DNA of 64,000 nucleotides from Planctomycetaceae bacterium (GCA_002723275.1 PBNZ01000019.1:124001-188000); one strand, 5' to 3'. Numbered from the stretch's first letter, positions 35,713-45,517 are shown. Notes: generated by a model from the letters alone, not told the origin. Made by a program: numbers and translations.

Positions 35713-36819
35713 TTACGAGGAAACTTCAAAGACAGGATCGCCCAGGACTTCCCGATAGGGATTGATGCCAAGGCCGGGAGCTTCGCTCGCTGACATTCGC
35801 CCGTGTTGTCTTTGGGGAGCTCCCTCCGCCGTGCTCACGGTGACATAGCTATTGAAGTCTGTCGAGGTAAAGAGAAGTTCCGTCGGTGTGCTGTGAGCAA
35901 GATGCGAGATCGCCGCCGTGGTGACATCGCCTCCCCAGCTGTCTTCGATTGTCATGCCAATTCCGAGTGACGCGCAGAGGTCGCGAGCCTGTTTCGCTCG
36001 TGTGAGCCCGCCGAATTTACTGATCTTGATATTGACGACGTCCATTGCCAGATCGGCATTGCCGCGGAGAATCATATTCATACTGTCGATCACTTCGTCG
36101 AAGACGAAAGGATGGTTGCATCGACGTTGGACCGCTAAACACTCTTCATAGCTGAAACAGGGCTGTTCAATGTAGACGTCGATATCTTGAACGGCTCTCA
36201 CGACTCGCATTGCCTCGTGCATTAGCCATCCCGTGTTGGCATCGGCGACGAGCTTGTCACCCGGTTCAAGTTTGGCGGAGACGGCTCGAATGCGTTCGAT
36301 GTCGATGTCCGGATCTCCACCGACCTTCAGCTGAAAACGCCGATATCCTTCCTCGCGATACTGTTGGACGCGATCCGCCATGGCGTCCGGCGCTTCTTGA
36401 GAAATGGCTCGATAAAGAACAAAGTCGTCTTCGTATCGTCCGCCGAGCAAGGAGCAAACGGGTTGTCCGCTGGCTTGTCCAAGAATGTCCCAGCAGGCAA
36501 TGTCGACCGGTGATTTAACGGATGGGTGTCCTTTCAGGATCGCGTCCATGTTCCGATTCAATTGCTCAAGGTGCAGCGGATTCAATCCAAGAAGATGAGG
36601 AGCTAATTCCTGCAAGCCGGCACGGCAACCGCCGGCGTAGGCTGGTAGATAGGCCGGACCCAACGGGCACACTTCGCCCCATCCGGTGAGACCGGTGTTC
36701 GTTTCTACGCAGACCAAGGTGCTATCGAAAACGTCGACGGACTTGCCCCCCGACCACTTGTAGCTGCCCTCGTGTAGAGGCAGGTCGACCTGATACACCG
36801 AAATGCGCTCGATCTTCAC
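35713..36819 (-). CDS. Enolase-superfamily (MR/MLE) enzyme, cis-hydroxyproline dehydratase-like
   Basis: This 368-aa mandelate racemase/muconate lactonising enzyme family protein has the QLKVG lysine motif, metal ligands in VADANTGW, YIEQPC and FDEVID, and the second lysine in NIKISKFGG. The N-terminus (VDLPLHEGSYKWSGG) and the IEDSWGGDVTTAAISHLA segment resemble the subgroup of cis-3-hydroxy-L-proline dehydratases and hydroxyproline-betaine epimerases, so I expect a proline-derived substrate (inference). The GTG start has AAGGA seven bases upstream. It lies 109 nt downstream of an Xaa-Pro-type peptidase gene on the same strand. Confidence 0.85.
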   Translation of the reverse strand: MKIERISVYQVDLPLHEGSYKWSGGKSVDVFDSTLVCVETNTGLTGWGEVCPLGPAYLPAYAGGCRAGLQELAPHLLGLNPLHLEQLNRNMDAILKGHPSVKSPVDIACWDILGQASGQPVCSLLGGRYEDDFVLYRAISQEAPDAMADRVQQYREEGYRRFQLKVGGDPDIDIERIRAVSAKLEPGDKLVADANTGWLMHEAMRVVRAVQDIDVYIEQPCFSYEECLAVQRRCNHPFVFDEVIDSMNMILRGNADLAMDVVNIKISKFGGLTRAKQARDLCASLGIGMTIEDSWGGDVTTAAISHLAHSTPTELLFTSTDFNSYVTVSTAEGAPQRQHGRMSASEAPGLGINPYREVLGDPVFEVSS

Positions 36820-36928
36820 ATCGAAATCCTTATGCTGCGCTCCGCACGAGCGAAGGCCGTGGTTAGAGGAGTAAATGTTGTTGATCTGAAGCGGTCAACT
36901 TAGGGCAATGGATCAGGACTGACAAGGG

Positions 36929-38089
36929 TTAAGACCAATCGAGTCCTTCTTGAAGCCGATTGAAATTCTCACAGCCATCTGCGGTTACTGCGACCATGTC
37001 CTCAACACGAACACCACCGAGATCTCTGCGATAAAGCCCTGGCTCAATGGTGAGAACATCACCCACGACCAGAGGTGGTCCTTTGCGGTCAAGTAAAGGA
37101 GGCTCGTGAACGTCGAGTCCGATGCCGTGTCCTGTGCCGTGTGTCATGGCGCAGTAAGAAAGCGGATCATCTTCGCTGGGCAGGCCCATTTGAAAACCGT
37201 GCGATTCCATTGCATCTCGTGTTGCCTGGTGAACCTGTTCGCCGGTAACGCCCGCTTTCGTTGCCGAGATGGCAGCAGCTTTCGCGGCGATGACTGCGGC
37301 GAGCATCTGCGTGGCTTCGTCGGGTATAGCTCCATGCACTACTGTTCGTGTGCAGTCGCCGTTGTAAAGAGTGCTGCGGTTCTGGGGAAAGATATCAACG
37401 ATCACTGGCTCTTCCGTGCGTAAGACACCGTGTCCCAGGTTATGACAATCCGCTGCTATTGGTCCTCCCGCAATGATGGCTGGCACATTGGCATAACCTC
37501 GATCCAGTAACCAATGATCGACCGCTGCGCGCACCCGTTCCGCCGTGAGTGGTTCACCATCATGAACTAGGGTGCCATCGCCTTTTGCTGTCGATCCCGC
37601 GATCATTCGACACGCCATCTCCATAGCACCTTCGGTGGTTGCCTGGGCTTCGCGCAACCACTCGAGTTCTTGTTCGTCCTTGGCGCGGCGATCCAAGACG
37701 CCGAGCTCGTCATCCAGTTCAACGGTGATGCCGGCCCGTTGTGCGAAATCGGCATAAATCAAAGGTAGCGAGCGATCCGCGGTGACACGCTGAACGCCAT
37801 GTCGTCGTAAACATTCTGCAGCGGCTTGGGCGGTTGCTGTTTCTCGATCTCCCGAAAGACCTCCCTCAGGAGTGTAATCGGCTGGACAGCCCACCTGGTC
37901 GACTCGAGCGTTTGCTCGCGCTCGCTCCATCTCGATATCTCGCAAGATTAAAATCGAGTTCGCCGATTGGTTTTCTTCCATCAGTTGAATAAATGCCGTT
38001 GGATCTCCGACTGAAAACCGCAATCGGTGAAATAGAGCGGCGTTGCTGGCGGGGATTCCAGCCATCAAGATTGCTTGATTCGAGGCCAT
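36929..38089 (-). CDS. M24-family Xaa-Pro-type aminopeptidase/prolidase
   Basis: This 386-aa protein has an N-terminal creatinase-like domain and a C-terminal pita-bread metallopeptidase domain. The metal ligands can be placed: D in VDIFPQN, D in YNGDCTRT, H in MTHGTGHGIGLDVHE, E in LTIEPGLY and E in VRVEDM. M24B enzymes remove residues before proline or cleave Xaa-Pro dipeptides. There is no signal peptide, so it is cytosolic. It is upstream of the hydroxyproline-dehydratase-like gene, which suggests breakdown of proline/hydroxyproline peptides. Confidence 0.92.
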   Translation of the reverse strand: MASNQAILMAGIPASNAALFHRLRFSVGDPTAFIQLMEENQSANSILILRDIEMERARANARVDQVGCPADYTPEGGLSGDRETATAQAAAECLRRHGVQRVTADRSLPLIYADFAQRAGITVELDDELGVLDRRAKDEQELEWLREAQATTEGAMEMACRMIAGSTAKGDGTLVHDGEPLTAERVRAAVDHWLLDRGYANVPAIIAGGPIAADCHNLGHGVLRTEEPVIVDIFPQNRSTLYNGDCTRTVVHGAIPDEATQMLAAVIAAKAAAISATKAGVTGEQVHQATRDAMESHGFQMGLPSEDDPLSYCAMTHGTGHGIGLDVHEPPLLDRKGPPLVVGDVLTIEPGLYRRDLGGVRVEDMVAVTADGCENFNRLQEGLDWS

Positions 38090-38363
38090 CGACTTTCTCT
38101 ACCTTCCTGACAAAAAATTCGCGTCGATTACGTGAACATTGATCGCTGCCAAGTGTTCATCTGCGCCAGCATTCACATGAGGTGTTCAGATTACCAAACA
38201 AATGCTCGACGCCAACTCCCCCCCAAAGTTGGTGTGTGTAATTCCTGGGGAACTTATTTGCGATTGCGATTCACGTGGATTATCCTATTGCCCGGTAACG
38301 TGAACAAACGGAAGAGGCGTTCCGCGATAAACCACCTTCAGATTGATCTTGAAAGGAACGTTA

Positions 38364-39575
38364 ATGATGAAGCTCGTAGATTGGCTAAAGACAATTTCTC
38401 TTGTAGCGGCCCTCTTGGCTGTTGTGAATACTCCTGCCTCGGCTGACCTCTATGGACATTGGCCTCTTGATGATGGCGAAGGAGATGTGGCTCGAAACCT
38501 CGGCCCCGGAGACGATGGGGATATCTTTGATGGCGATTTTCTCGGCCTTGGTGATGATGGGAGTGTGTGGGTCGAAGATGATGACCGCGGCATGGTTGCG
38601 GGCTTCGCTGGAGCCTTTGTCGAAGCCGGTGAATTGCCGATGATGGATTTGGAAAATAATTTTTCCTGGGCCTTCTGGGCGAAACAACCGGAAGAACAAG
38701 CCAGTCCCTCGAACGACATTATTATCGGCAGTCGATTCGGTTTTGGTGGCGGTGATACGGCACCTCGGGAATTCATCAAATTCACGCCGAATCGTTTTGA
38801 ATACCACATGAACGCTGGATTTGACAACGATTTGCAGTATGACTTGTGCGAGTGCCCCGAAAGACACATTCCGAGTGATGACGAATGGTACCACCATGCG
38901 GTCGTCAAGAACGGTAGTGAACTGGCATATTACCGCGATGGTGAGCTATGGAATGAGCATGAGCTCCTCGACCCGATGTACAGTGACGAACCTTTGCCCT
39001 TTAACCTTGCTGGACAAAACGGCCAGGAAACCTGGACGGGTTATCTGAGTGACGTTCGACTCTATGATCACGCTCTCACGGAAGCTGAAGTTGCAGACAT
39101 CGTCAGCGGTGGCGGTGGCGGTGGACTTCCTGGCGACTTCAATAATGATGGTGTCTTGGACGCAGCCGACATTGATCTACTGACCGTGGAAGCGAACGCT
39201 GGAACGAACAACGCGAGTTTTGATCTCAATAACGACGCTTTGGTCGACGGAGCGGATCGAGAAGTTTGGGTCAATGATTTGCGTCGGACTTGGTTTGGTG
39301 ATTCCAATCTGGATGGCATTTTCAACAGTAGCGATTTTGTCAGCGTATTCACCGCTGGTGAATACGAAGATGCTGCAGCCGGAAACTCGACTTGGGGTAC
39401 CGGTGATTGGAATGGCGACCTCGAATTCAACAGTAGTGACTTTGTCACGGCCTTTGTAAGTGGTGGTTTTGAACAAGGCGAACGACCCGCAGCAGCTCAG
39501 GCAGTTCCAGAACCCGGTTCGGTAATGCTCGTTTTGATGGGCGTGATCGCTCTGTTCGCGGCTCGCCGCCGTTAA
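38364..39575 (+). CDS. LamG / dockerin-like / PEP-CTERM surface protein
   Basis: This 403-aa exported protein has a signal peptide (cleavage near PASAD), an N-terminal concanavalin/LamG-type domain (YGHWPLDDGEGD... to about residue 245), a Gly run, dockerin-like calcium-binding repeats, and a C-terminal PEP-CTERM sorting signal (VPEPGS, a hydrophobic helix, then AARRR). The dockerin-like part has DFNNDGVLDAADID, DLNNDALVDGADR, DSNLDGIFNSSDF and DWNGDLEFNSSDF, i.e. two pairs of EF-hand-like loops. PEP-CTERM proteins are processed by an exosortase and placed on the cell surface or in matrix. AAAGGAA about six bases upstream supports ATG 38364. Confidence 0.9.
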   Translation: MMKLVDWLKTISLVAALLAVVNTPASADLYGHWPLDDGEGDVARNLGPGDDGDIFDGDFLGLGDDGSVWVEDDDRGMVAGFAGAFVEAGELPMMDLENNFSWAFWAKQPEEQASPSNDIIIGSRFGFGGGDTAPREFIKFTPNRFEYHMNAGFDNDLQYDLCECPERHIPSDDEWYHHAVVKNGSELAYYRDGELWNEHELLDPMYSDEPLPFNLAGQNGQETWTGYLSDVRLYDHALTEAEVADIVSGGGGGGLPGDFNNDGVLDAADIDLLTVEANAGTNNASFDLNNDALVDGADREVWVNDLRRTWFGDSNLDGIFNSSDFVSVFTAGEYEDAAAGNSTWGTGDWNGDLEFNSSDFVTAFVSGGFEQGERPAAAQAVPEPGSVMLVLMGVIALFAARRR

Positions 39576-39584
39576 ACTCAAACG

Positions 39585-39646
39585 CCCGTTTATGAGACGG
39601 GTCTTACCAATCTTTTGCATGGCGCCGGAATTGAACGGCGCCATGC
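39585..39646. terminator. Hairpin pair between convergent genes
   Basis: A perfect 11-bp stem GCATGGCGCCG / CGGCGCCATGC (39617-39646, 8-nt loop) sits between the convergent PEP-CTERM (+) and Hsp70 (-) genes. A smaller CCCGT/ACGGG stem precedes it (39585-39601). T-tracts are weak, so the termination role is inferred from position. Confidence 0.6.
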
Positions 39647-39670
39647 GTCTTAATGCGACAAGATTTGTTG

Positions 39671-42508
39671 CTAACGAATCTGCAGGCCCCGCGGTAGTGA
39701 CTCTCCAAAGGCACGTTGTTGCTCAGCCGAATCGAGATCACCGCCGGTGGTTACCAGCTCTAGGATGTGCTGTGGGCAGTCGTGGGCTTTGAGCCAATCG
39801 ACGACCGTCTCTCGGGTCGAATCACCAATGTCTCGGTAGCGATCACCGGTGCGCCGCGAAAGTTGCATTACGGTAAAGCTGTAGGTCGGGTCGTCATCCG
39901 CGGCTGCGATGAGTGCATCGATCCAGGGTGAAATCGATTCCGCTGAGATGACCGTGTTCAGAGGACCATAAATGGGTACTCGACTCCCCAGCCGACCTAG
40001 CGCCCACGCAATGGCAGGACGAACTGATTCCAATTTACGTTTGCCCAGCAGATCGGTAAGCATTTGGCCTAGCTTCAATTTGACGTTCGGAGAAAGCAAC
40101 TCCAAAGAAGCGAGCAGTCGCCACAATTCCGCAAATTCAGGAATTGTGAAATGAGCTTCGCCTTTTACACCTGCAGCTGTCATGCGGCGATGTAATGCTT
40201 TGACTGATGCTAGCAACGGTTCGGCCAGAGCTCGCTGTTGTCCTGCCGGAAGTCCTCCGGCAATCCGTCGCCATAGAATCCATGATTCCGTGCGACAGAC
40301 GGCCGACTTATGGGCCAGCTTGCCCTGGACCAGTCGCCAGCTTTCGGTGACCCGCCAGTCATCGACCGGCATTCCATAGCCCGGTCGCAGGGAAAAGCCA
40401 AGCAGGTTCAACCAGCGTGCCTCATGTTGCTGGCTCTTGCGACGCCCCGATTCTAATTCGACCAGCTTTTCCCAAATACGTCGCAAGAGGGACATCGGCC
40501 ACTCGTTCCGGTCCATGCCGGATACCTGCACAAGTGATTTGACGAGGTCACTTGGTTTGCGAGTCGCGTCGTCGGCGAACGTCTTTGTCAGAAGTTCTTC
40601 GCAAGGTGCCCAGAGAGTTTCATCCAGAACGCCTTCATGTTCCCCGAACGATTGACCGGCAGTGTGATCCGTTTGAGTTGCGGCGCGAACGTCAAATTGC
40701 AGTCGCCAACGACGATCGCCTTCGGTCTGTTGTAGCGACAATTCGATCGTGCCGATTTCGCTCAGTTGAGCGTGCAGTCGCACCGGCACTGTGCCGCGTT
40801 GGTTACGTCGTTGAGTTCGCAATGCGGTGCGCAGGGGGGGAAGGGTCCGCATTTGTTCCGGATTGATCTCAACGATGTTTCCCGGCATATCGGTGAGACG
40901 CGTGCTGGAGACATGCAGGGGAAACTCCACCGGTTCCGAAATCCGCAAGTCGAATTCCATCTCGGGTAATTCGATCGCGTCGCCCGGTTGGGCCGATCCC
41001 GGAACCACGCAGACCGCAGCTTCGTCTTGATGATGGGAAGCACCGACGTAGTAGCTGCGCGCAAGACCGGCTGCGATCCGGACGCCCTCGCCGCGCCTGA
41101 CCATCCCGTAGTAAGCAGCTCCTCGTGCCACGGCCATGTCGAGCCGATCGTTTTCTAGCAGAGTGGGTGCCCACCCATCCTGATCTCCAAACCAGGCCGT
41201 GACCGTATCCAACAACCGTTGTTGAATCAACGGTGATGCGAACAACCCACCATTAAGCAAGATCAGATCGGGTCGCGCGGGGTCATAAGGAAAATCGTCA
41301 GGATCGTGGATGTCGGCATGTCGATGAGCTCGTAGAAAGGCACTCAAGTACCGCGTGATTGCCGAATCCGGTGTGTAAGGTAACCCAAATTCTTGAAAAC
41401 CAGATCGACGCTGTTCAGGTTCGTCGTTGAGTTCAATTCGAGGGAAGAACCCATCGATCAAGACTTGCTCTACTTCGCTGCGCGTCACTTCGACCCTCAA
41501 GCTTCCACCGATGAGTCGACTGCCTGCGCCAGGAAGATTGATGGTCATCTGTTCCGGCGGATCGGATCCCAACAGAGTCTCTTTAGCTTGACGGCAACTA
41601 CGGACGAGCACGTCCCATTGGCGAGGTTGTAATTTCACATCCTGGCTGAGCTTGGTCTCCAGATGTGTCGCAAGAGCCAGGTCCAGGTTGTCGCCGCCCA
41701 GAATCAGGTGATCACCGACGGCGATACGATGAAAGACCACATCCTGGTTCTGTTGCTCGTCCTGATCCTCCGCTCGGCGAACCCGAATCAGAGTGAAATC
41801 AGACGTTCCCCCGCCAATGTCGCAAACGAGAATCTTCTGTCCGGCTTGAACTAGAGATTCCCAATGGTCCTGATGTCGATTGACCCATGCATAAAAGGCT
41901 GCTTGAGGTTCTTCGATTAAGACCACGCGTGGTAGGTCGGCCTGGGCTGCCGCCTTCACGGTCAATTCTCGGGCCACCTCGTCAAAGGATGCCGGTAATG
42001 TGAGGACGATGTCTTGTTCGGCAAGTGGGTAATCCGGCCAACGATGGTCCCATGATTCCTTGATTTGTCGCAAGTATCGAGCACTGACCTCGATTGGGGA
42101 AAGTCGATCAACGTCGTCCGCGCCGTGCCAGGGCAAGATTTCTGCGGTGCGGTCCACTCCGGCATGACAGAGCCAAGACTTTGCTGAGGCGATCAACCTT
42201 CCTGGTGCTAACGCACCCTCGTCTCGAGCCATCATTCCGACGACATGATCTGCTGCTTTCGCTTGCCACGGTAACGCCAGTGCTTTTTCGTGTCCGTCGA
42301 CTCGAGTTGGCTGAAAATGAAACGACGGTAACGTGTCCCGGGCTTCAACTTGCCCTGGAGCCGTCAATTGCACAACTGGAAAAGAGTTTACGATTCGGTC
42401 CGTAGATTCTGTGTCGACGTAGCAGACCGCAGAATTCGTAGTGCCCAGGTCAATGCCGACGATATAGCGACTAGGGGCTTCATCAATAGGTAAGTTCGCC
42501 AGATTCAT
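39671..42508 (-). CDS. Large Hsp70-family protein (DUF3731-type C-terminus)
   Basis: This 945-aa Hsp70-like ATPase has the phosphate-1 motif GIDLGTTNSAV at residues ~18-28, the connect region VLIEEPQAAFYAW, phosphate-2 CDIGGGTSDFTL and the adenosine motif LNGGLFASPLI. It is much longer than DnaK (~640 aa). The C-terminal ~350 residues are not a canonical substrate-binding lid but an alpha-helical region like DUF3731 found in a planctomycete/proteobacterial Hsp70 subgroup. No dnaJ or grpE is adjacent, so it is probably not the housekeeping DnaK. Clients are unknown. Confidence 0.92.
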   Translation of the reverse strand: MNLANLPIDEAPSRYIVGIDLGTTNSAVCYVDTESTDRIVNSFPVVQLTAPGQVEARDTLPSFHFQPTRVDGHEKALALPWQAKAADHVVGMMARDEGALAPGRLIASAKSWLCHAGVDRTAEILPWHGADDVDRLSPIEVSARYLRQIKESWDHRWPDYPLAEQDIVLTLPASFDEVARELTVKAAAQADLPRVVLIEEPQAAFYAWVNRHQDHWESLVQAGQKILVCDIGGGTSDFTLIRVRRAEDQDEQQNQDVVFHRIAVGDHLILGGDNLDLALATHLETKLSQDVKLQPRQWDVLVRSCRQAKETLLGSDPPEQMTINLPGAGSRLIGGSLRVEVTRSEVEQVLIDGFFPRIELNDEPEQRRSGFQEFGLPYTPDSAITRYLSAFLRAHRHADIHDPDDFPYDPARPDLILLNGGLFASPLIQQRLLDTVTAWFGDQDGWAPTLLENDRLDMAVARGAAYYGMVRRGEGVRIAAGLARSYYVGASHHQDEAAVCVVPGSAQPGDAIELPEMEFDLRISEPVEFPLHVSSTRLTDMPGNIVEINPEQMRTLPPLRTALRTQRRNQRGTVPVRLHAQLSEIGTIELSLQQTEGDRRWRLQFDVRAATQTDHTAGQSFGEHEGVLDETLWAPCEELLTKTFADDATRKPSDLVKSLVQVSGMDRNEWPMSLLRRIWEKLVELESGRRKSQQHEARWLNLLGFSLRPGYGMPVDDWRVTESWRLVQGKLAHKSAVCRTESWILWRRIAGGLPAGQQRALAEPLLASVKALHRRMTAAGVKGEAHFTIPEFAELWRLLASLELLSPNVKLKLGQMLTDLLGKRKLESVRPAIAWALGRLGSRVPIYGPLNTVISAESISPWIDALIAAADDDPTYSFTVMQLSRRTGDRYRDIGDSTRETVVDWLKAHDCPQHILELVTTGGDLDSAEQQRAFGESLPRGLQIR

Positions 42509-42558
42509 CCATACGCTTTACCCGATTTTGCGATGGACGGCAATGGTGGCGTGGCACA

Positions 42559-43449
42559 CTAGTCGAACCAGGCATATCGCAAGATGCAGAAGAGTGCCTC
42601 GAAGCCATCCTTCATCCCGATCTTTTTGCCGGCGTCCCAATCTCGTGCGTTGTAGCGGATCGGCAGCTCATACACCGAATAACCGCGGCGAGCGATCTTG
42701 GCGGTTACCTCGGGCTCAAACCCAAATCGATTTTGCCGCATTGGCAAGTCGCTAATGACCTGACGTCGAAAAGCCTTGTAACAGGTTTCCATGTCCGTCA
42801 GACGTAAGCCGGTTGTGAGATTCGAGAAACGTGTGAGTAAACGATTGCCAAAGCGGTGAATGAATGATGATCCACGGTGCCGGTTTTCGAGAAACCGTGA
42901 GCCATAAACGACATCGCAGATGCCGTCCAGAATCGGTTCGAGCAATTTTGGAATGTCGCGGGGGTCATATTCCAGGTCGGCGTCTTGCACCAAAACGATG
43001 TCGCCTGACGCACAATTGAATCCGGTTCTGACGGCGGCTCCCTTGCCCGCATTCTGTTCCTTAAGAACGATGCGCAATTCGGGAACCTCTTTGAGTTTCT
43101 CGAGGATCTCGCGAGTCCCATCTGTGCTGCCATCGTCCACCACGATGACCTCTTTCGGGATCTCGATCGCAAGCAGCCGAGCAATCATCTGGCCGATCGT
43201 TGCCTGCTCGTTGTAAACGGGCATCACAATCGACAATTGAAAGTTGTTCGGATAGTTGTGACGCGCTGCCGGTGCCTCATAGTCGTCAAGCCGATTTAAT
43301 TCTTGGGCAAGATGATTCAGCTTGTCGAGTAATCTGTTGGTTCTTTCAATCGTTTCCAAACCATTTTCGGTCTCAACGGAAACGGTTGAGCCAACAGCGA
43401 CAGATGTGTCGGAATCAAAAAAATGCTCGATGGCCAGGTTCTGATTCAT
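42559..43449 (-). CDS. Glycosyltransferase family 2, DPM1-like
   Basis: This 296-aa protein has a ~70-residue polar N-terminal extension and then a GT2 catalytic domain: LSIVMPVYNEQATI, VVDDGSTDGTRE, NAGKGAAVRTGF and the metal-binding QDADLEYDP. It resembles polyprenyl-phosphate mannose/glucose synthases (DPM1/DpgS type), which load sugar on a lipid carrier. No C-terminal transmembrane pair is present, so it may be peripheral. It is 21 nt downstream of a polytopic protein that could use the lipid-linked sugar. Confidence 0.9.
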   Translation of the reverse strand: MNQNLAIEHFFDSDTSVAVGSTVSVETENGLETIERTNRLLDKLNHLAQELNRLDDYEAPAARHNYPNNFQLSIVMPVYNEQATIGQMIARLLAIEIPKEVIVVDDGSTDGTREILEKLKEVPELRIVLKEQNAGKGAAVRTGFNCASGDIVLVQDADLEYDPRDIPKLLEPILDGICDVVYGSRFLENRHRGSSFIHRFGNRLLTRFSNLTTGLRLTDMETCYKAFRRQVISDLPMRQNRFGFEPEVTAKIARRGYSVYELPIRYNARDWDAGKKIGMKDGFEALFCILRYAWFD

Positions 43450-43470
43450 GGATTCTCAATTACTTCCTTG

Positions 43471-45228
43471 TCAGGGAGCGAGGACCAAATCGCCGCTGAG
43501 CCGCATTCGCGGCGCTGCGGGCCAAGGTACGGTCCCATGTTGTTTCGTCAATCCAATGACGCGTCGAGATTTAGGAATATATCGAGGGCTTGCCTCTCGA
43601 TCAAATTCCTGGGCTCGTCCCCACAGCTCAGCCAGCTCGTCCTGATACAGCAAAACCCAATCGGATTTCGCAGTTCGTATGACGTTTGCGGCATGCTGTT
43701 GCCTTCTATTTAACAACACAAGGTCCGGTTGATGCGACATCAGTATTCTTTTTGGATCGGTCGGGGGTGAGTCTGGACTTCGATATCGCTGGGCTGGGCC
43801 GCCATTTCCAACAAAAAAGTCAAAGTGGAGATCTACAATCTCCTGCGGATAGCAGGTGCGAAAACGACCGTCAAATGCGACCTCGACGCCAGAATCCCCT
43901 GGCTTTCGAGCTCCCATGACGCCAAGTGCGTATTGGGCCCATCTGCCGGATACGACCAGTTTGCCAGCCAGCCCCTGATCCGCCATATATTGAACAGCTG
44001 AGACCGGGTAGGCGTCTCGACGAACCTCTAAGCTTCCCAGGCGTCGTCCCGCCTGGCCGGCAAAAATCGCTGCCAAAACAAGCAGCAGCAGGCAGGCGAC
44101 GGCAGAAGTGGCCGACGAAATCTTCAAATCATCGGGAATACAAATTGAAACTCTCAGTCGTTGCCAAATGGATTCCAGGTGAACAGGTAGCCAAAATCCG
44201 CACAATAGTGCGACGAAAGGCATATGTCGCTGATGGCTCAAGGCTTGAGTCAGGACCAAGCCAATCACGATCAGTTGAGTGAAGTCACGTGGTTGACGAC
44301 TGAAGACAAATCCAATCCCTAAGAAACCGAATAAGAGCCATGTCTTTAACGCGTCTGCCGTGAATAAGTCCGGCGGATGCCATTCTTGGATCTCTGGTCG
44401 AGGAACTCCGAGTGAATCGACAAGCCAGGTATGCAACTGCATCCCATGAGGATTCACAAACGTTGCCCCGATACCGACACCCATCAGACAGATTAGATGA
44501 ACGATAATTCTGCCACGCCCTTCTTTTCCGATGGCGAATATCTCGACCGCACGGCAGCTCAGGATCGCGATAAAGACGGCCAGGCCGGCCAGGAATCCGC
44601 CGTGGGTGTTGGCCCAGATACAAAGCAGGGGAGGGCAAAGCCAGAGACCGTAGAGTCGCTGAGTTGAAAGTTGGCGATCAGTGCTTGCCGGGAAATCAGG
44701 CCATGGCAGGTTCCAACGTCCTGACCAACCCGCAAAACACCAATCCGTGAGTGTGATTAACAAGGCAAAAAAGGTGAACGTCAGTACGTGGGGTCGCAGA
44801 CCCCAGTAGTATGAGAGATTGATCGCGACAATCACGCAAACGGATCCCAGGATGATCGAGTGCACCTTCTGCTGGAGACCGTGTCTGATCATGAGCAGGA
44901 GCACACCGCATCCGAGCACAGCTTTCAAGACCAGGAGGCTTTCCACGCCCAAATGGTTGACGCCCATTGCGAAAATGATTTCGCTGAGATGTTCATGGTT
45001 GATCCACGGGTGTCCCTGAGCTGTGAAGGTGTAGGTCGCCGTTTCCGCGACGCCGTGCTCCAACGTGTCTTGTCCATAAGTGACATGACCCCAAAAATCC
45101 GAATCGACGGTATTTGGGCTCAGCGGGATCGCGCACCACAGGACGATCGTCGCGAGAAAGGCGAACCGAAGAAAGGAGCTCTTTTCGGAGCTCTTTTCGT
45201 TGAATGACAGATTCTGAGACGAAACCAT
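43471..45228 (-). CDS. Polytopic membrane protein, possible GT-C-like transferase
   Basis: This 585-aa protein has about 11-12 hydrophobic segments from residue 20 to ~390 and a soluble C-terminal domain. The first external loop contains VDSDFWGHVTYG and GHPWINHEHLSE, with acidic and His residues as in the first loop of GT-C glycosyltransferases, and the C-terminal part has AFDGRFRTCYPQE. I recognise a family seen in planctomycetes and related phyla but not a proven function. Pairing with a DPM1-like GT2 suggests polyprenyl-phosphate-sugar transfer outside the membrane (inference). A 12-bp duplication near the start adds a second EKSS. Confidence 0.7.
   Translation of the reverse strand: MVSSQNLSFNEKSSEKSSFLRFAFLATIVLWCAIPLSPNTVDSDFWGHVTYGQDTLEHGVAETATYTFTAQGHPWINHEHLSEIIFAMGVNHLGVESLLVLKAVLGCGVLLLMIRHGLQQKVHSIILGSVCVIVAINLSYYWGLRPHVLTFTFFALLITLTDWCFAGWSGRWNLPWPDFPASTDRQLSTQRLYGLWLCPPLLCIWANTHGGFLAGLAVFIAILSCRAVEIFAIGKEGRGRIIVHLICLMGVGIGATFVNPHGMQLHTWLVDSLGVPRPEIQEWHPPDLFTADALKTWLLFGFLGIGFVFSRQPRDFTQLIVIGLVLTQALSHQRHMPFVALLCGFWLPVHLESIWQRLRVSICIPDDLKISSATSAVACLLLLVLAAIFAGQAGRRLGSLEVRRDAYPVSAVQYMADQGLAGKLVVSGRWAQYALGVMGARKPGDSGVEVAFDGRFRTCYPQEIVDLHFDFFVGNGGPAQRYRSPDSPPTDPKRILMSHQPDLVLLNRRQQHAANVIRTAKSDWVLLYQDELAELWGRAQEFDREASPRYIPKSRRVIGLTKQHGTVPWPAAPRMRLSGDLVLAP
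45175..45198 (-). repeat. 12-bp tandem duplication in coding start
   Basis: GGAGCTCTTTTC occurs twice in tandem without mismatch. In the leftward membrane protein gene it encodes a doubled EKSS motif (residues ~11-18), in the cytosolic N-terminus where length change should be harmless. Confidence 0.95.
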
Positions 45229-45517
45229 GGATTACCGTGAGACACCGTGTGGAATTGGCTTGAAGTCACCTCTGAAATATAGGTCATGGGCAATCTGGCT
45301 CTGGGGTGTAGATCCGATGGGGCATCGACGGTCGATCGGAACGTACGGTGGCGACGACGGGGATTCCGGATGCCGACATGCCTCCGCCGCGCCAGAACTG
45401 ACGAGTTTGCAGGATTTGACGGCTGCTGGATTTCCTCCACGGCAACAAGTCGATCTAATAGAGTGCAGAGACGGTAAACGACCCCCCCTTTGAGTTTTCC
45501 ATGGATCTGAGGATTTC

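Noticed and set aside
36929-36948. A 14-15-base match between the end of the peptidase gene and the tRNA-Gly promoter spacer (AGACCAATCGAGTC)
   Set aside because: One copy is coding sequence and only two copies exist, so coincidence is most likely.
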